From assembly GCF_900109265.1 (NCBI RefSeq), contig NZ_FNZM01000014.1, positions 186,001 to 250,000 on the forward strand: 64,000 bases of DNA, read 5' to 3'. Both the position numbers and the translations under genes were made by a program. The notes under the pieces are model-generated. The model ran no database searches. It was not told where the DNA came from and saw nothing but the letters and a program-made list of their open reading frames with translations. Shown here piece after piece: positions 1 to 9,000 of the stretch (position 1 is the stretch's first letter; every line of letters begins with the position of its first letter). This stretch comes from Paraburkholderia tropica. GTDB lineage: Bacteria > Pseudomonadota > Gammaproteobacteria > Burkholderiales > Burkholderiaceae.

Positions 1-843
1 CCCAATCGCGCGCACACGCTGCGTTTTCCGTATAACCAGCGCTCGCTGCTGCTCGGCTGGCGCGCGCTCTATTTCCGCGAGGGCGAGTTCAAGCCCGATC
101 CGAAACAATCGGCGGAATGGAATCGCGGCGCGTATCTGGTCGAAGGTCTCGGCCATTGCACGATGTGCCACACGGCCATCAACGCGCTGGGCGGCAACTC
201 GGCCTCGAAGGCCTTCCAGGGCGGCCTGATTCCGTTGCAGAACTGGTATGCGCCGTCGCTCACGTCGAACAAGGAAGCGGGTCTGGGCGACTGGAGCATC
301 GAGGATATCGTCGACCTGCTGCACGCGGGCGTGTCGAATCGCGGCGCCGTCTATGGGCCGATGTCCGAAGTCGTCTACGACAGCTTCCAGTATCTGACCG
401 AAGACGACGTGCGCGCCGTGGCCGTCTATCTGAAGTCGCTGCCCGGCCACTCGTCCGAAGTCGACAAATCGCCGAAAAGCGATTTCGTGACCGAGGAAGC
501 GAACCGTCTCGCGCCGCTCGGCAAGAAGATCTACGAAGCGCAATGCGCCGTGTGCCACGCGACCGAAGGTCAGGGCAAGCTGCCGCATTTCCCGCCGCTC
601 GCGAACAATCAGTCGATCCAGATGAACTCGGCGGTGAATCCGATCCGCATGGTGCTCAACGGCGGCTATGCGCCCGGCACGCGCAAGAATCCGATGCCGT
701 ACGGCATGCCGCCCTTCGCGCAATCGCTCTCCGACGAGGAAGTGGCGGCTGTCGTGACCTATATCCGCACGGCGTGGGGCAATCACGGCACGCCGGTTTC
801 CGAACATGAAGTGAACGCGCTGCGTTCGGCGCCGCTTTTCTGA
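1..843 (+). CDS. multi-haem cytochrome c, 5' end outside window
   Basis: The frame is already open at base 1, so the N-terminus is missing; 280 residues are visible. Two c-type haem motifs can be read, CTMCH at 157-171 and CAVCH at 544-558. The sequence before the first motif (AEWNRGAYLVEGLGHC) resembles the region between haem 1 and haem 2 of triheme membrane cytochromes such as alcohol or gluconate dehydrogenase cytochrome subunits, so a third haem probably lies upstream. It stops 7 bases before the next gene and opens a ba3-type oxidase operon, so its likely role is a periplasmic electron donor to that oxidase. Family is fairly sure; the dehydrogenase partner, if any, is unknown. Confidence 0.8.
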   Translation, partial: PNRAHTLRFPYNQRSLLLGWRALYFREGEFKPDPKQSAEWNRGAYLVEGLGHCTMCHTAINALGGNSASKAFQGGLIPLQNWYAPSLTSNKEAGLGDWSIEDIVDLLHAGVSNRGAVYGPMSEVVYDSFQYLTEDDVRAVAVYLKSLPGHSSEVDKSPKSDFVTEEANRLAPLGKKIYEAQCAVCHATEGQGKLPHFPPLANNQSIQMNSAVNPIRMVLNGGYAPGTRKNPMPYGMPPFAQSLSDEEVAAVVTYIRTAWGNHGTPVSEHEVNALRSAPLF

Positions 844-850
844 GGCCGCG

Positions 851-1033
851 ATGATCGAAACTTCCGTTCCCGAACAACCGGGCGAGCGCCCGCAGCACGA
901 ACAGGTCGACGAGATCGTGCGGCGCGGTCCGGGCGGCGCGCTCGCGCTCGCGGGCATCGCCACGGCCATCGTGTTCGCGATCTGGTTCGCGTTTTACTTT
1001 CTCGTGTTCCTGCCTCGCGGCGTCATCCAATAA
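851..1033 (+). CDS. small single-span cytochrome oxidase subunit (IIa-like)
   Basis: This 60-residue protein has a charged N-terminal half (EQPGERPQHEQVDEIVRRG) and one hydrophobic span at about residues 30-54, ending close to the C-terminus. A one-helix protein encoded directly before subunits II and I is what is known as subunit IIa of ba3-type cytochrome c oxidases, where it supplies the helix missing from the short subunit II. It lies 7 bases after the cytochrome c stop and 15 bases before the subunit II start. Assignment rests on size, topology and position rather than on a strong motif. Confidence 0.65.
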   Translation: MIETSVPEQPGERPQHEQVDEIVRRGPGGALALAGIATAIVFAIWFAFYFLVFLPRGVIQ

Positions 1034-1048
1034 GCGGGCCGCTCATCC

Positions 1049-1624
1049 ATGTCCACGAATCCGACCGATTCCCATGCCAGCGCCGACGTCGCCGCGCGCG
1101 TGGAGCGCCGCTGGGCCACGCTCATGGTGGCGCTCGTTCTGCTGCTGGTGGCGATGGTGGTGTTCACCGGCCTGCACTGGGCGATGATGCCGCCTTCGCG
1201 CGTGGAAACCATCGACCCCGAAACGCTGCACGTGTCCGGCGAATTCGTCGAAACCAATCTGGGCAGCGCGCTCGAATCCGACGGCTCGGTGACCGTGCGC
1301 GTGCTCGCGCAGCAGTATTCGTTCACGCCGCAATGCATCGTCGTGCCGACGGGCGTGCCGATCACGTTTCGCGCCACCAGCGCCGACGTCGTGCACGGTT
1401 TTCTCGTCACCGACACCAATCTGAATTCGATGGTCGAGCCCGGCTACGTCTCCACCTTCCGCACCACCTTCGACAAGCCCGGCGACCATCTGATGCCGTG
1501 TCACGAGTATTGCGGCACGGGCCACCAGGGCATGTGGGCGCACGTGAAGGTGATCGATCGCGACGCGTTCATGCAACTGGCCAACCAGGCGGGAAATTCG
1601 CGGAGACTCAGCTGTGTTAAATAA
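1049..1624 (+). CDS. ba3-type cytochrome c oxidase subunit II (CuA)
   Basis: The 191-residue protein has one membrane span (about residues 26-49) followed by a cupredoxin domain. The CuA ligands are visible: a histidine in VVHGFLV and the cluster CHEYCGTGHQGM, giving C-x3-C, the second histidine and the methionine. It accepts electrons from cytochrome c on the periplasmic face and passes them to subunit I. The single helix and short length fit ba3-type rather than aa3-type subunit II. Its last 11 bases overlap the GTG start of subunit I, so the two are probably translationally coupled. Confidence 0.9.
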   Translation: MSTNPTDSHASADVAARVERRWATLMVALVLLLVAMVVFTGLHWAMMPPSRVETIDPETLHVSGEFVETNLGSALESDGSVTVRVLAQQYSFTPQCIVVPTGVPITFRATSADVVHGFLVTDTNLNSMVEPGYVSTFRTTFDKPGDHLMPCHEYCGTGHQGMWAHVKVIDRDAFMQLANQAGNSRRLSCVK

Positions 1625-3239
1625 CAAGCGCCTCGTGCTCGCCCACTTCTGGTTCGCCTTCGTGCTGTTCGGCGTCGCGCTCGTGCTGGGCGCGTGGCAG
1701 ATGCTCGTGCGCAGCCCGCTGCATCCATGGCTCAAAGACCCCGAGCTTTACTACCGCTCCGTCACCGAGCACGGCACCGTGATGGGCTACGCGTTTCCCA
1801 CGCTCATCGCGATGGGCTTCGGCTACGCCGTCACCGAACTCGCGCTGAAAAAGCCGCTGGTCGGCGTGCGCTGGGCGTGGCTCGGCTTCATCCTGCTCAC
1901 GCTCGGCTCGGTCACGGCGAGCGTGCCGGTCGCGCTCGGCCGCGCCTCGGTGCTCTACACGTTTTATCCGCCGATGATCGGCAGCGTGTTCTATTACCTC
2001 GGCGTCGTGCTCGTGGTGGTGGGTTCGTGGGTCTGGGTCGCGTTGATGGGCGTGAACCTCGCGGCGTGGAAGCGCGAGAATCGCGGCAAGCCGGTGCCGC
2101 TCGCGATGTTCGCGACCGTGGCGGGCGCGTATCTGTGGGGCTGGACCGCTGTCGGCGCGGCCATCGAAGTGCTGTTCCAGATCCTGCCCGTGGCGCTCGG
2201 TCTGCGCAGCACCATCGACGCGGGACTCGCGCGCGTGTTCTTCTCGTGGACGCTGCACGCGATCGTCTACTTCTGGCTGATGCCCGCGTACATCGCCTAT
2301 TACACGATCATTCCGCGCGCGATCGGCGGCCGCCTCTACAGCGATGCGATGGCGCGCATCTCCTTCATCCTGTTCCTCGTGGTGGCGATGCCGATCGGCC
2401 TGCACCATCTGTTTACCGATCCGCAAGTGGGCTCGGGCTTCAAGTTCCTGCAGTCGGTGTTCACGGCGCTCGTCGCGGTGCCGACGCTGCTTACGGTGTT
2501 CACGATCTGCGCATCGGTGGAAATCGCGGGCCGGCTGCGCGGCGGCAAGGGCGTGTTCGGCTGGATCGCGAAGCTGCCGTGGCACAACCCGCAGATGCTC
2601 GCGGTGGCGTTCTCGTTCGTGATGCTCGGCTTCGGCGGCGCGGGCGGCCTCATCAACATGAGCTACCAGCTCGACCAGCCGATCCACAACACGCAATGGG
2701 TCACGGGCCACTTCCACCTGATCTACGGCGGCGCGATCGTCATCATGTATTTCGCCATCGCCTACGATCTGTGGCCGCAGCTCACGGGCCGCGCGCTCAC
2801 CAACTGGCGGCTGATGCGCTGGCAGTTGTGGCTGTGGTTCATCGGCATGATCGTGACGACCTTCCCGTGGCACCTCGTCGGCATTCTCGGCATGCCGCGC
2901 CGCATGGCGTATTTCGATTACGCCGATCCCGCGCTCGCCGGCCAGGCGCTGCTCGTGGCGATCTCGGCGGTGGGCGGCTTCATCCTCGTACTCTCGGCCG
3001 TGCTGTTTTTCGTGGTGCTCTGGCAGGGCCATCGCAGCGAGGCGGCCGCGCCCGAGGAATACCGCTTCAGCACGCCCGTGCATGAGACGCCGCGCCTGCC
3101 GGTCGCGCTCAACAGCTTCGCGTTGTGGATCGTGCTGATGATCGCCCTCACGGTCGCCAATTACGGCTACCCGATCGCGCAACTGCTCGCGACACCCGAC
3201 ACCGCCGTGCCCGCGATTCCGATTGGAGCGCCGCGATGA
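1614..3239 (+). CDS. ba3-type cytochrome c oxidase subunit I
   Basis: Polytopic haem-copper oxidase of 541 residues that reduces oxygen to water. Metal ligands visible are EHGTVMGY (haem histidine), LHAIVYFW (H-x3-Y, the CuB histidine and cross-linked tyrosine pair), GLHHLF (two CuB histidines) and GHFHLIYGG (haem ligands). The HAIVY form in place of HPEVY supports the B-family (ba3) class. The start is GTG at 1614, with GGAGA about 6 bases upstream, inside the end of subunit II. The stop overlaps the next ATG as ATGA. Such oxidases are high-affinity enzymes used at low oxygen; that role is inferred. Confidence 0.92.
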   Translation: MLNNKRLVLAHFWFAFVLFGVALVLGAWQMLVRSPLHPWLKDPELYYRSVTEHGTVMGYAFPTLIAMGFGYAVTELALKKPLVGVRWAWLGFILLTLGSVTASVPVALGRASVLYTFYPPMIGSVFYYLGVVLVVVGSWVWVALMGVNLAAWKRENRGKPVPLAMFATVAGAYLWGWTAVGAAIEVLFQILPVALGLRSTIDAGLARVFFSWTLHAIVYFWLMPAYIAYYTIIPRAIGGRLYSDAMARISFILFLVVAMPIGLHHLFTDPQVGSGFKFLQSVFTALVAVPTLLTVFTICASVEIAGRLRGGKGVFGWIAKLPWHNPQMLAVAFSFVMLGFGGAGGLINMSYQLDQPIHNTQWVTGHFHLIYGGAIVIMYFAIAYDLWPQLTGRALTNWRLMRWQLWLWFIGMIVTTFPWHLVGILGMPRRMAYFDYADPALAGQALLVAISAVGGFILVLSAVLFFVVLWQGHRSEAAAPEEYRFSTPVHETPRLPVALNSFALWIVLMIALTVANYGYPIAQLLATPDTAVPAIPIGAPR

Positions 3240-4024
3240 GCGACGAACGCCTGTTCTCGTTACGCAATCCCTGGTTTCGCGTGAGCGTGGGCGCGACGAT
3301 CGTCGCGTTCTTCGTCTCCGCGCTGATCGGCTTCGTGTGGCTGCCTTCGGCGCAAAGCGATCCGAACTTCCAGGGCCTCTGGAACGCGATCTGCAGCGCG
3401 GCGGGCGTACCGCGCCAGTGGCATCAGGGCGAAACCTCGTTGACGCCCGGCTACAAGGTGAGCACCGTCGAACTCACGCCGCACATGCTCGACGGCGCGA
3501 GCAGTCTCTCGATCGGACGCGGCGCGACGCTCTCGCTGCGCTGCACGATGTGCCACGGTCCGCGCGGCATGAGCGACGCCAATTCGCCGAATCTCGCGGG
3601 CCAGTATGCGAGCGTGATCTACAAGGAACTGCTCGACTTCCAGAGCGGCGCGCGTCAGAACGCGGTGATGTCGCCGATGGCGCAAAATCTGTCCGATCAG
3701 GATTTGCGCGATCTGGCGGCGTATTACGCCTCGCTGCCGCCGTTCGTGGAGCTCAAGGGCGAGCCGCCCGAGATCGTTTCGCAAGGCGCGCCGCTGCGCA
3801 ATATTCCGGCGTGCGCGTCGTGTCATGGCGGCGTCGATCACAAAGTCGGCAGCCCGTGGCTCGACGGCTTGCCGGCGGTCTACACGAAGGCGCAGCTCGC
3901 GGCATTCGCGAACGGCACGCGCCACAACGACATTTCCGAGCAGATGCGCAACATCGCGCGCAACATGACGCCCGACGAAATCGATGCGGCCGCCGCCTGG
4001 TACGCAGGCGCCACGCAGCATTGA
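3236..4024 (+). CDS. membrane-anchored di-haem cytochrome c
   Basis: The start is taken as the ATG at 3236, which overlaps the oxidase stop (ATGA) and follows GGAGCG; a longer frame exists but runs inside the oxidase gene. The 262-residue product has an N-terminal hydrophobic span (about residues 18-40) and two cytochrome c domains with CTMCHG and CASCHG motifs, like the cytochrome c4/c553 family. As the last gene of the oxidase operon it is likely the direct electron carrier to CuA. Two tandem domains of about 90 residues after the anchor are consistent with a c4-type protein. Confidence 0.88.
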   Translation: MSDERLFSLRNPWFRVSVGATIVAFFVSALIGFVWLPSAQSDPNFQGLWNAICSAAGVPRQWHQGETSLTPGYKVSTVELTPHMLDGASSLSIGRGATLSLRCTMCHGPRGMSDANSPNLAGQYASVIYKELLDFQSGARQNAVMSPMAQNLSDQDLRDLAAYYASLPPFVELKGEPPEIVSQGAPLRNIPACASCHGGVDHKVGSPWLDGLPAVYTKAQLAAFANGTRHNDISEQMRNIARNMTPDEIDAAAAWYAGATQH

Positions 4025-4113
4025 GCGATCAGCACTGAGCACTGGGCGTCGAGCGCCTGCCGAGGCACGCGGCTTGCGCGACTCGCCTTCCCACCCTTAC
4101 GCGGAGAAACATC

Positions 4114-4545
4114 ATGCAAAAGACGGCTAGCGCCAAATGGCACGGCGGCATCAAGGACGGTCAGGGTTCGATCTCGACCCAGACGGGCGTGTTGCGCGAC
4201 GCGCCCTACGGGTTCGCCTCGCGCTTCGAGGGTGGCCCCGGCACCAATCCCGAGGAACTGATCGGCGCGGCGCACGCGGGCTGCTTCACGATGGCGTTTT
4301 CGCTCTTTCTCACCGAAGCCGGTTTCAAGGCCGACAGCATCGAAACGAAGTCGACGGTGACGCTCGAAAAAGTCGGCGAAGGTTTTTCGATCACGGCCTG
4401 CCAGCTCGACATGACCGCGAAGATTCCGGGTATCGACCAGGCGAAGTTCGAAGAACTCGCCAACGGCGCGAAGGAGAACTGTCCGGTGTCGAAGCTGTTC
4501 GCCAACAACGCGAAGATCACGCTGAAGGCGACCCTGGCCGCCTGA
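4114..4545 (+). CDS. osmC: OsmC/Ohr family peroxiredoxin
   Basis: The 143-residue protein carries both hallmark cysteines of the family: one in HAGCFTMA and one in KENCPVSKLF, plus the N-terminal pattern WHGGIKDGQGSIST typical of OsmC. These proteins reduce organic hydroperoxides through the cysteine pair. Start ATG follows GCGGAGAAAC. It lies 89 bases after the cytochrome gene, facing the same way, and may be read separately. The TNPEELIGAAHAGC stretch argues for OsmC rather than Ohr. Confidence 0.9.
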   Translation: MQKTASAKWHGGIKDGQGSISTQTGVLRDAPYGFASRFEGGPGTNPEELIGAAHAGCFTMAFSLFLTEAGFKADSIETKSTVTLEKVGEGFSITACQLDMTAKIPGIDQAKFEELANGAKENCPVSKLFANNAKITLKATLAA

Positions 4546-4648
4546 CGCACGCGGTGTTGTTTGATGTTTTGCGATGTTTTGTGATCGACCGGTTCGGGTC
4601 CGGTCCCCGGCGCCGAACCGCTGATTTCCGTCTCGCAGAGAACCCATC

Positions 4649-4993
4649 ATGGCCATTCCGCATGCCGCCCCCGGCGAGATCTTCGACGCCCGCCCGCTAG
4701 GCGGTGCGCTCAAGAACGCGAAGTCGAGCACGCTGATCCGCGCGAAGCAGCTCGAAGTGATTCGCCTCGTGCTGCCCGCGGGCAAGCAGGTGCCCGAGCA
4801 TCGCGCGCCGGGCGAAATCACCGTGCTGTGTCTCGAAGGCGTGATCCGTTTTTCCATCAACGGCGATCCGCGCACGATGCACGCGGGCGATATGCTGTTG
4901 CTCGATGCAGGCGTACCGCACGCGCTCGAATCCCTCGACGACGCCTCGGTGCTCGTCACGATCCATCTCGCCCACGACGACAAAAAAGCGTGA
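4649..4993 (+). CDS. small cupin-domain protein
   Basis: Single-domain cupin of 114 residues. Motif 1 is seen as VPEHRAPGEITVLCLEG and motif 2 as MHAGDMLLLDAGVPHALE, so two histidines and a glutamate are available for a metal site. Substrate cannot be told from sequence. The start ATG at 4649 follows GCAGAGAACCC. It follows the OsmC gene by about 100 bases in the same direction, hinting at a shared stress-related context, but no link is proven. The last codons (KKA) overlap the hairpin at 4988-5013. Confidence 0.75.
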   Translation: MAIPHAAPGEIFDARPLGGALKNAKSSTLIRAKQLEVIRLVLPAGKQVPEHRAPGEITVLCLEGVIRFSINGDPRTMHAGDMLLLDAGVPHALESLDDASVLVTIHLAHDDKKA

Positions 4994-5013
4994 GCGTCGC
5001 GAGACGCTCACGC
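4988..5013 (-). terminator. rho-independent terminator for the minus-strand gene at 5045
   Basis: Perfect 11-bp stem (gcgtgagcgtc / gacgctcacgc) with a 4-base loop. On the minus strand the stem is followed by six T residues (the aaaaaa at 4982-4987), a classic terminator about 30 bases after the stop of the 5045-5629 gene. It overlaps the end of the cupin gene, so the two convergent genes share it. Confidence 0.8.
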
Positions 5014-5044
5014 TTCGCACAGTCGTGCGATTGCGCGCCTTGAC

Positions 5045-5629
5045 TCAACCCTGCGTATCCTGCACGGCGTAAGTCTGGACGAAGACCAGCCGCACCGTGT
5101 CGCCCGGATGGACCTGTTTCAGGTCGACGCCCGGATGCACGTCCATCGCGAAGCGCCGTGTCGCGCCACGCAGCGTGACCTTGCGGGCTTGCGTGTCGAC
5201 GTGCAGGACCGTCGCCTCGACTTCCACCTGACGCGCGACTTCGTAGCCGCTGGCGGTGGGCAGGAACACGTCGGTATCGACGCGCTTGCGGATGCCGTCG
5301 CTTTGCGCGGCCACCTTGTGAAGCTCGACGACCAGCGCATCCTTGTATTGCAGCGCAATCGCATCGCCCACTTGCGGCAGCGTCTTGTCGTCGGGACGCA
5401 TGACGAGCGGCAGACGCACTTCCTTGCCATGCTCGCCGAGCACGGTCATCGTGCGGCTCGTGACGTCGACCGAGGTGACGCGGCCTTTCAGCGGCACGGC
5501 AGCGGCCTGCGCGACGACGCTTTGTGTCGCATCGGCGGTGAAGTCGGAGGCGGCAGCCGGAAGAACCGGCGCGACGCCGAGCAACATGGCGGTGCTGATC
5601 GAGATGAGCTTGAGGGTAGCGGATTTCAT
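5045..5629 (-). CDS. exported hypothetical protein with two similar beta-rich segments
   Basis: The 194-residue protein starts with a clear signal peptide (MKSATLKLISISTAMLLGV, cleavage likely after AAAS). The mature part holds two related stretches, GRVTSVDVTSRTMTVLGEHG and ATVLHVDTQARKVTLRG, each followed by a hydrophobic strand and a region with V-P/H-P-GD. This suggests two small beta-barrel-like repeats, probably periplasmic. I do not recognise a named enzyme. A good Shine-Dalgarno (AGGAG) precedes the ATG. It sits upstream of no operon partner; the lipoprotein gene at 5690 runs the same way 60 bases before it. Confidence 0.7.
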   Translation of the reverse strand: MKSATLKLISISTAMLLGVAPVLPAAASDFTADATQSVVAQAAAVPLKGRVTSVDVTSRTMTVLGEHGKEVRLPLVMRPDDKTLPQVGDAIALQYKDALVVELHKVAAQSDGIRKRVDTDVFLPTASGYEVARQVEVEATVLHVDTQARKVTLRGATRRFAMDVHPGVDLKQVHPGDTVRLVFVQTYAVQDTQG

Positions 5630-5689
5630 TTTAGACTCCTGATGATTGATTGAACATGGCGGACGCGGCGCGCCCGCTCAAACTGCGAT

Positions 5690-6001
5690 TTACTGCACTA
5701 CAGGTGCGGCCTTGTGTGCCGCGCAGGTGAAGGTCAGCTCGCGCGGATCGCCGCTGGCCTCGGTGCCTGAAGCGGCCTTGTCGATCGTCGAGACGAGGTT
5801 CACTGCCCCTTCGCCGCAGATCTTTTCCGCTTGCTTCATGCAGGTCCGGCTACTGGAAAAGAGGCCCTGACACTGCACCCGATAAACCGGCGCACCTTGT
5901 GTCGACGTCATGACGTCGAGGTTGTGTGCCGGGCCCGATGCGCTGGAGCAGCCCGCAAGAAGCGCGAGACCGATTGCGCAGAAGAGAATGTGATGTTTCA
6001 T
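5690..6001 (-). CDS. small putative lipoprotein
   Basis: The 103-residue protein begins MKHHILFCAIGLALLAGCSS, a signal peptide ending in a lipobox LLAGC, so it is probably lipid-anchored. The mature part has three further cysteines: one in VQCQGLFSSSRTCMKQAEKICGE would form part of a Cys-rich segment, and one near the end (FTCAAHK). The segment QCQGLFSSSRTCMKQAEKIC resembles small outer-membrane lipoproteins of unknown role in beta-proteobacteria. It lies 87 bases downstream of the adhesin gene on the same strand and could be cotranscribed with it. Confidence 0.65.
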   Translation of the reverse strand: MKHHILFCAIGLALLAGCSSASGPAHNLDVMTSTQGAPVYRVQCQGLFSSSRTCMKQAEKICGEGAVNLVSTIDKAASGTEASGDPRELTFTCAAHKAAPVVQ

Positions 6002-6088
6002 GATTGACTCGTAAAATCAGATTAATTAATTCGGGTTCCATACTATTTGGGTTTTGACCGGGTGACGGCGCCGAGCGCCGCCCGATCG

Positions 6089-9000
6089 TTACCACTGATA
6101 CGAAGCGCCAACGCCCACCGTGGTGCCGCCCGAACTCACGCCCGCGCCCGCGCGCAGCTTGATGTTCTGGGTGACGCGCGCCGTGCCGCCGATCGCCATG
6201 GCCTGATAGCCGCGATACGTGCCGCCACCGACGCCGACCGAGATCGACTTGCCGAGGTCCACGTCCGGGATCATCGAGAGCGCGGTTGCTGCCGCGACGC
6301 CCGAGTACGCATCGCGCGCCACGCGGTTCACCTGGTCGCCCAGCATGTTCACGCGCTTGTCGGTGTACTGATTCGCCTGCGCGCCCATGTTGTTGAGCTG
6401 ATTCAGATTCACGGCGTCGGTGCCGACCGTGCCGGGCGCGACATTGGTGATCTGCCGCTCGTTGCCCGCGGTCCCCACGGAGACCGTGTTCGCGCGGTCC
6501 GCCACCGAGCCCGCGCCGACCGCCACCGAGTTCGCCGCGTTCGCCTGGGCGTTCGCGCCCATCGCCGTTGCGTGATCGCCGGTCGCGCTCGCGGCTTCGG
6601 CATTGCGATCGCCATCGGCCGTGAAGAACGGATTGGCAGCCGCACTGAGGTTGTCGGTGATGCCGCTCACGGCCTGGTTGAGCTGATCGACGTTCACCGC
6701 ATCGGAGCCTTCCACGCCCGTCGCCACGTTATGGATGGAGGTTTTCTCGCCGCCCTCGCCTTGCAGCGTGATGCTGTTGTAGTTGATGGTGCCGTCGGGG
6801 TTGCGGTCGTACTTCACCGTGCCTTCGGTCGCCTGCGTGACGCTCGCGTTGAGGTCGCCGATCGCCTGGCCCACCGCATAGAGCTGCGAGCCGTTGATGG
6901 CGTCGGTGCTGTCCGCGCTGACCTGGCCCGCCGCGACGTTCGTGATGGTGCGTTCGCTGCCTTGCGCGCCCACGCTCACCGTGCCCGTCGGGTTGGCGCC
7001 CGCGAAGTTGTAGTAGCTGTTGCCGAACACCGCGCCCGGCGTGGATACCGCATACGAGGTCGACGAACCCGCGCCCAGCGCCACATCGTTCGCGTGGTTC
7101 GCACGCGCACCCATGCCGATCGCGACGCTGTCCTGACCGACGGCCTGCGAGTCGACGCCGGTCGAGTTGGCGTGGAAGTACTTCGTGCCGCCCATGTAGA
7201 CGTTGTCGATGTTGGTGGTCAGGTTGGTGATGTCGCCTTCGACATTCGTCACGCGGCCATCGAGATTCGTGATGCTCTGGCGAGTCTGATAAAGCTGCGA
7301 ACCGTTGATCGCATCGGTGCTGTTTTCGTTGACTTCGCCTTCGGCCACGTTGCTCAGGCGCACTTTGCTGCTCGCGCCCGGGCCGCCCAGCGTCACGGAG
7401 TCACGCGCCGGCGAGTCGTACATCACCGCGTTGCCGATGTCGCCCTGCAGATTCGTGATGTCGCTGGTGTTCTTGTTGACGGCCAGATTCGTGGCGTGCA
7501 ACTGCGAACCGTTGATGGCGTCGGTGCTTTGATCGTCCACGCGGCCCGCCGCAACGTTCGTGATCGTGCGTTCACTGTCTGCGCCGCCCACGCTTACTGT
7601 GCCGACCGGCGCGGAGCCCGCATAGCCGCGATAAACGCCGCCGACTGTGCCGCCCGCCGTGCCGAACGCCGTGTCCGTCACCGCGTTCGAGCCGAGCGCG
7701 ACGCTGTTTGCGTGCGCGGCCATCGCATTGCGGCCCAGCGCGAGGCTCGAATTGCCTTGCGCCGCGGCTTCATAACCGACTGCCGTGCTGCCTTCGCCGC
7801 TGGCATAGGCGTCCGCTTTCGCAAGGCCCTGCTCGTTGGTGCGCGCGTAGCGAATACCGATGCCATTCGCGTTCGTGTAGGTTTCGCTCGTATCGCCCGC
7901 GATGTTCGTGATCGTGTCGCCGAGGCGCGTCACGCCACCTTCGACCGTGGTCACGCGGCCATCGAGATCCGTAATGGCCGTTGCGTGCTCGTCGACGACC
8001 TGATTGGTCGCGTGCAGTTGCGAACCATTGATGGCATCCGTGCTCGTGCTGCTGAGGCGGCCGGCAGCGACGTTCGTGATCGTGCGTTCGCTGCCTTGCG
8101 CGCCCACGCTCACGGTGCCCTGAGGCGTCGCGCCTGCGAACGTCACGCTCTTGCCGCCCACGTTCGCGCCGCTGGTGCCGACGGCGCCGTTCGCCACCGA
8201 CCCGCGACCGAGCGCGACGTCGTTCGTCCCGGACGCAACCGCGCCTGCGCCGATTGCCACGGTGTTGGCCGCAAGGGATTGTGCGCCGGAACCCACCGCG
8301 ACGCCGCGCGTCCCGTTCACCGATGCGCCGGATCCGAGCGCCGTTGCATGGGTCGTGCCCGCGGCGACTGCGCTGTTGCTGCCGAGCGCGACGCTGTTCG
8401 TCGCCTCGGTCCCGACCACGGCGTTCGCGCCCACGGCGACCGACGATCTGGCATTGCTTTGCGCCTGGCTGCCCACCGCCACGGAGTCGTCCGCTTTGGT
8501 CGACACGGTTGCGCCGTCGCCCATCGCCACCGAATTCGAGCTGCTGACGCTGGCATTGACGCCGGCCGCGAGCGAGTGAGGCGCGATTGCGCCCTCGTTG
8601 CTGTAATTGCCTTGCGGCGTGCCGTTGTCGTTCACGCTGTAGTAATGCGTGCTGTTGCTGTCGATCAGGTCGGCCACGCTCTTCAACTGCGAGACGTTCA
8701 CGGCGTCGGTATCTTCGGCGCCGGCCGCGAGGTTGGTGATGCGACGTTCGGTGCTGGTCATGGCCACGCCGGAAGAGCCCACCGAGACTTCGCCCACGGG
8801 CGTCAGGCCCGCGAGTTTCGCCATCGCTTCCGCTGTCGGCGCGTAAGCCTCGGCGGCGGCGTTCATCGACGTGACGCTGTTCGCGCCCAGCGCCACGCTG
8901 TTGGCCGCGTTGGCCTGAGCGCTCGTGCCGATCGCAATTGAATTCGCCGCCGCGCCAGCCGTGAAGGCGCGATTGCCGATCGCCACGCTGTTCGCGCCGT

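Noticed and set aside
6890..8120. Regularly spaced similar segments that could be taken for a CRISPR array or tandem repeat locus
   Set aside because: They are inside a continuous protein-coding frame and encode adhesin neck repeats; spacers and units are not of CRISPR size.
6047..8941. Very long open frame (964 codons) on the plus strand opposite the adhesin gene
   Set aside because: It is the mirror of the repeat-rich adhesin; the product is Arg/His/Val-rich with no domain, and codon use is that of an antisense shadow.
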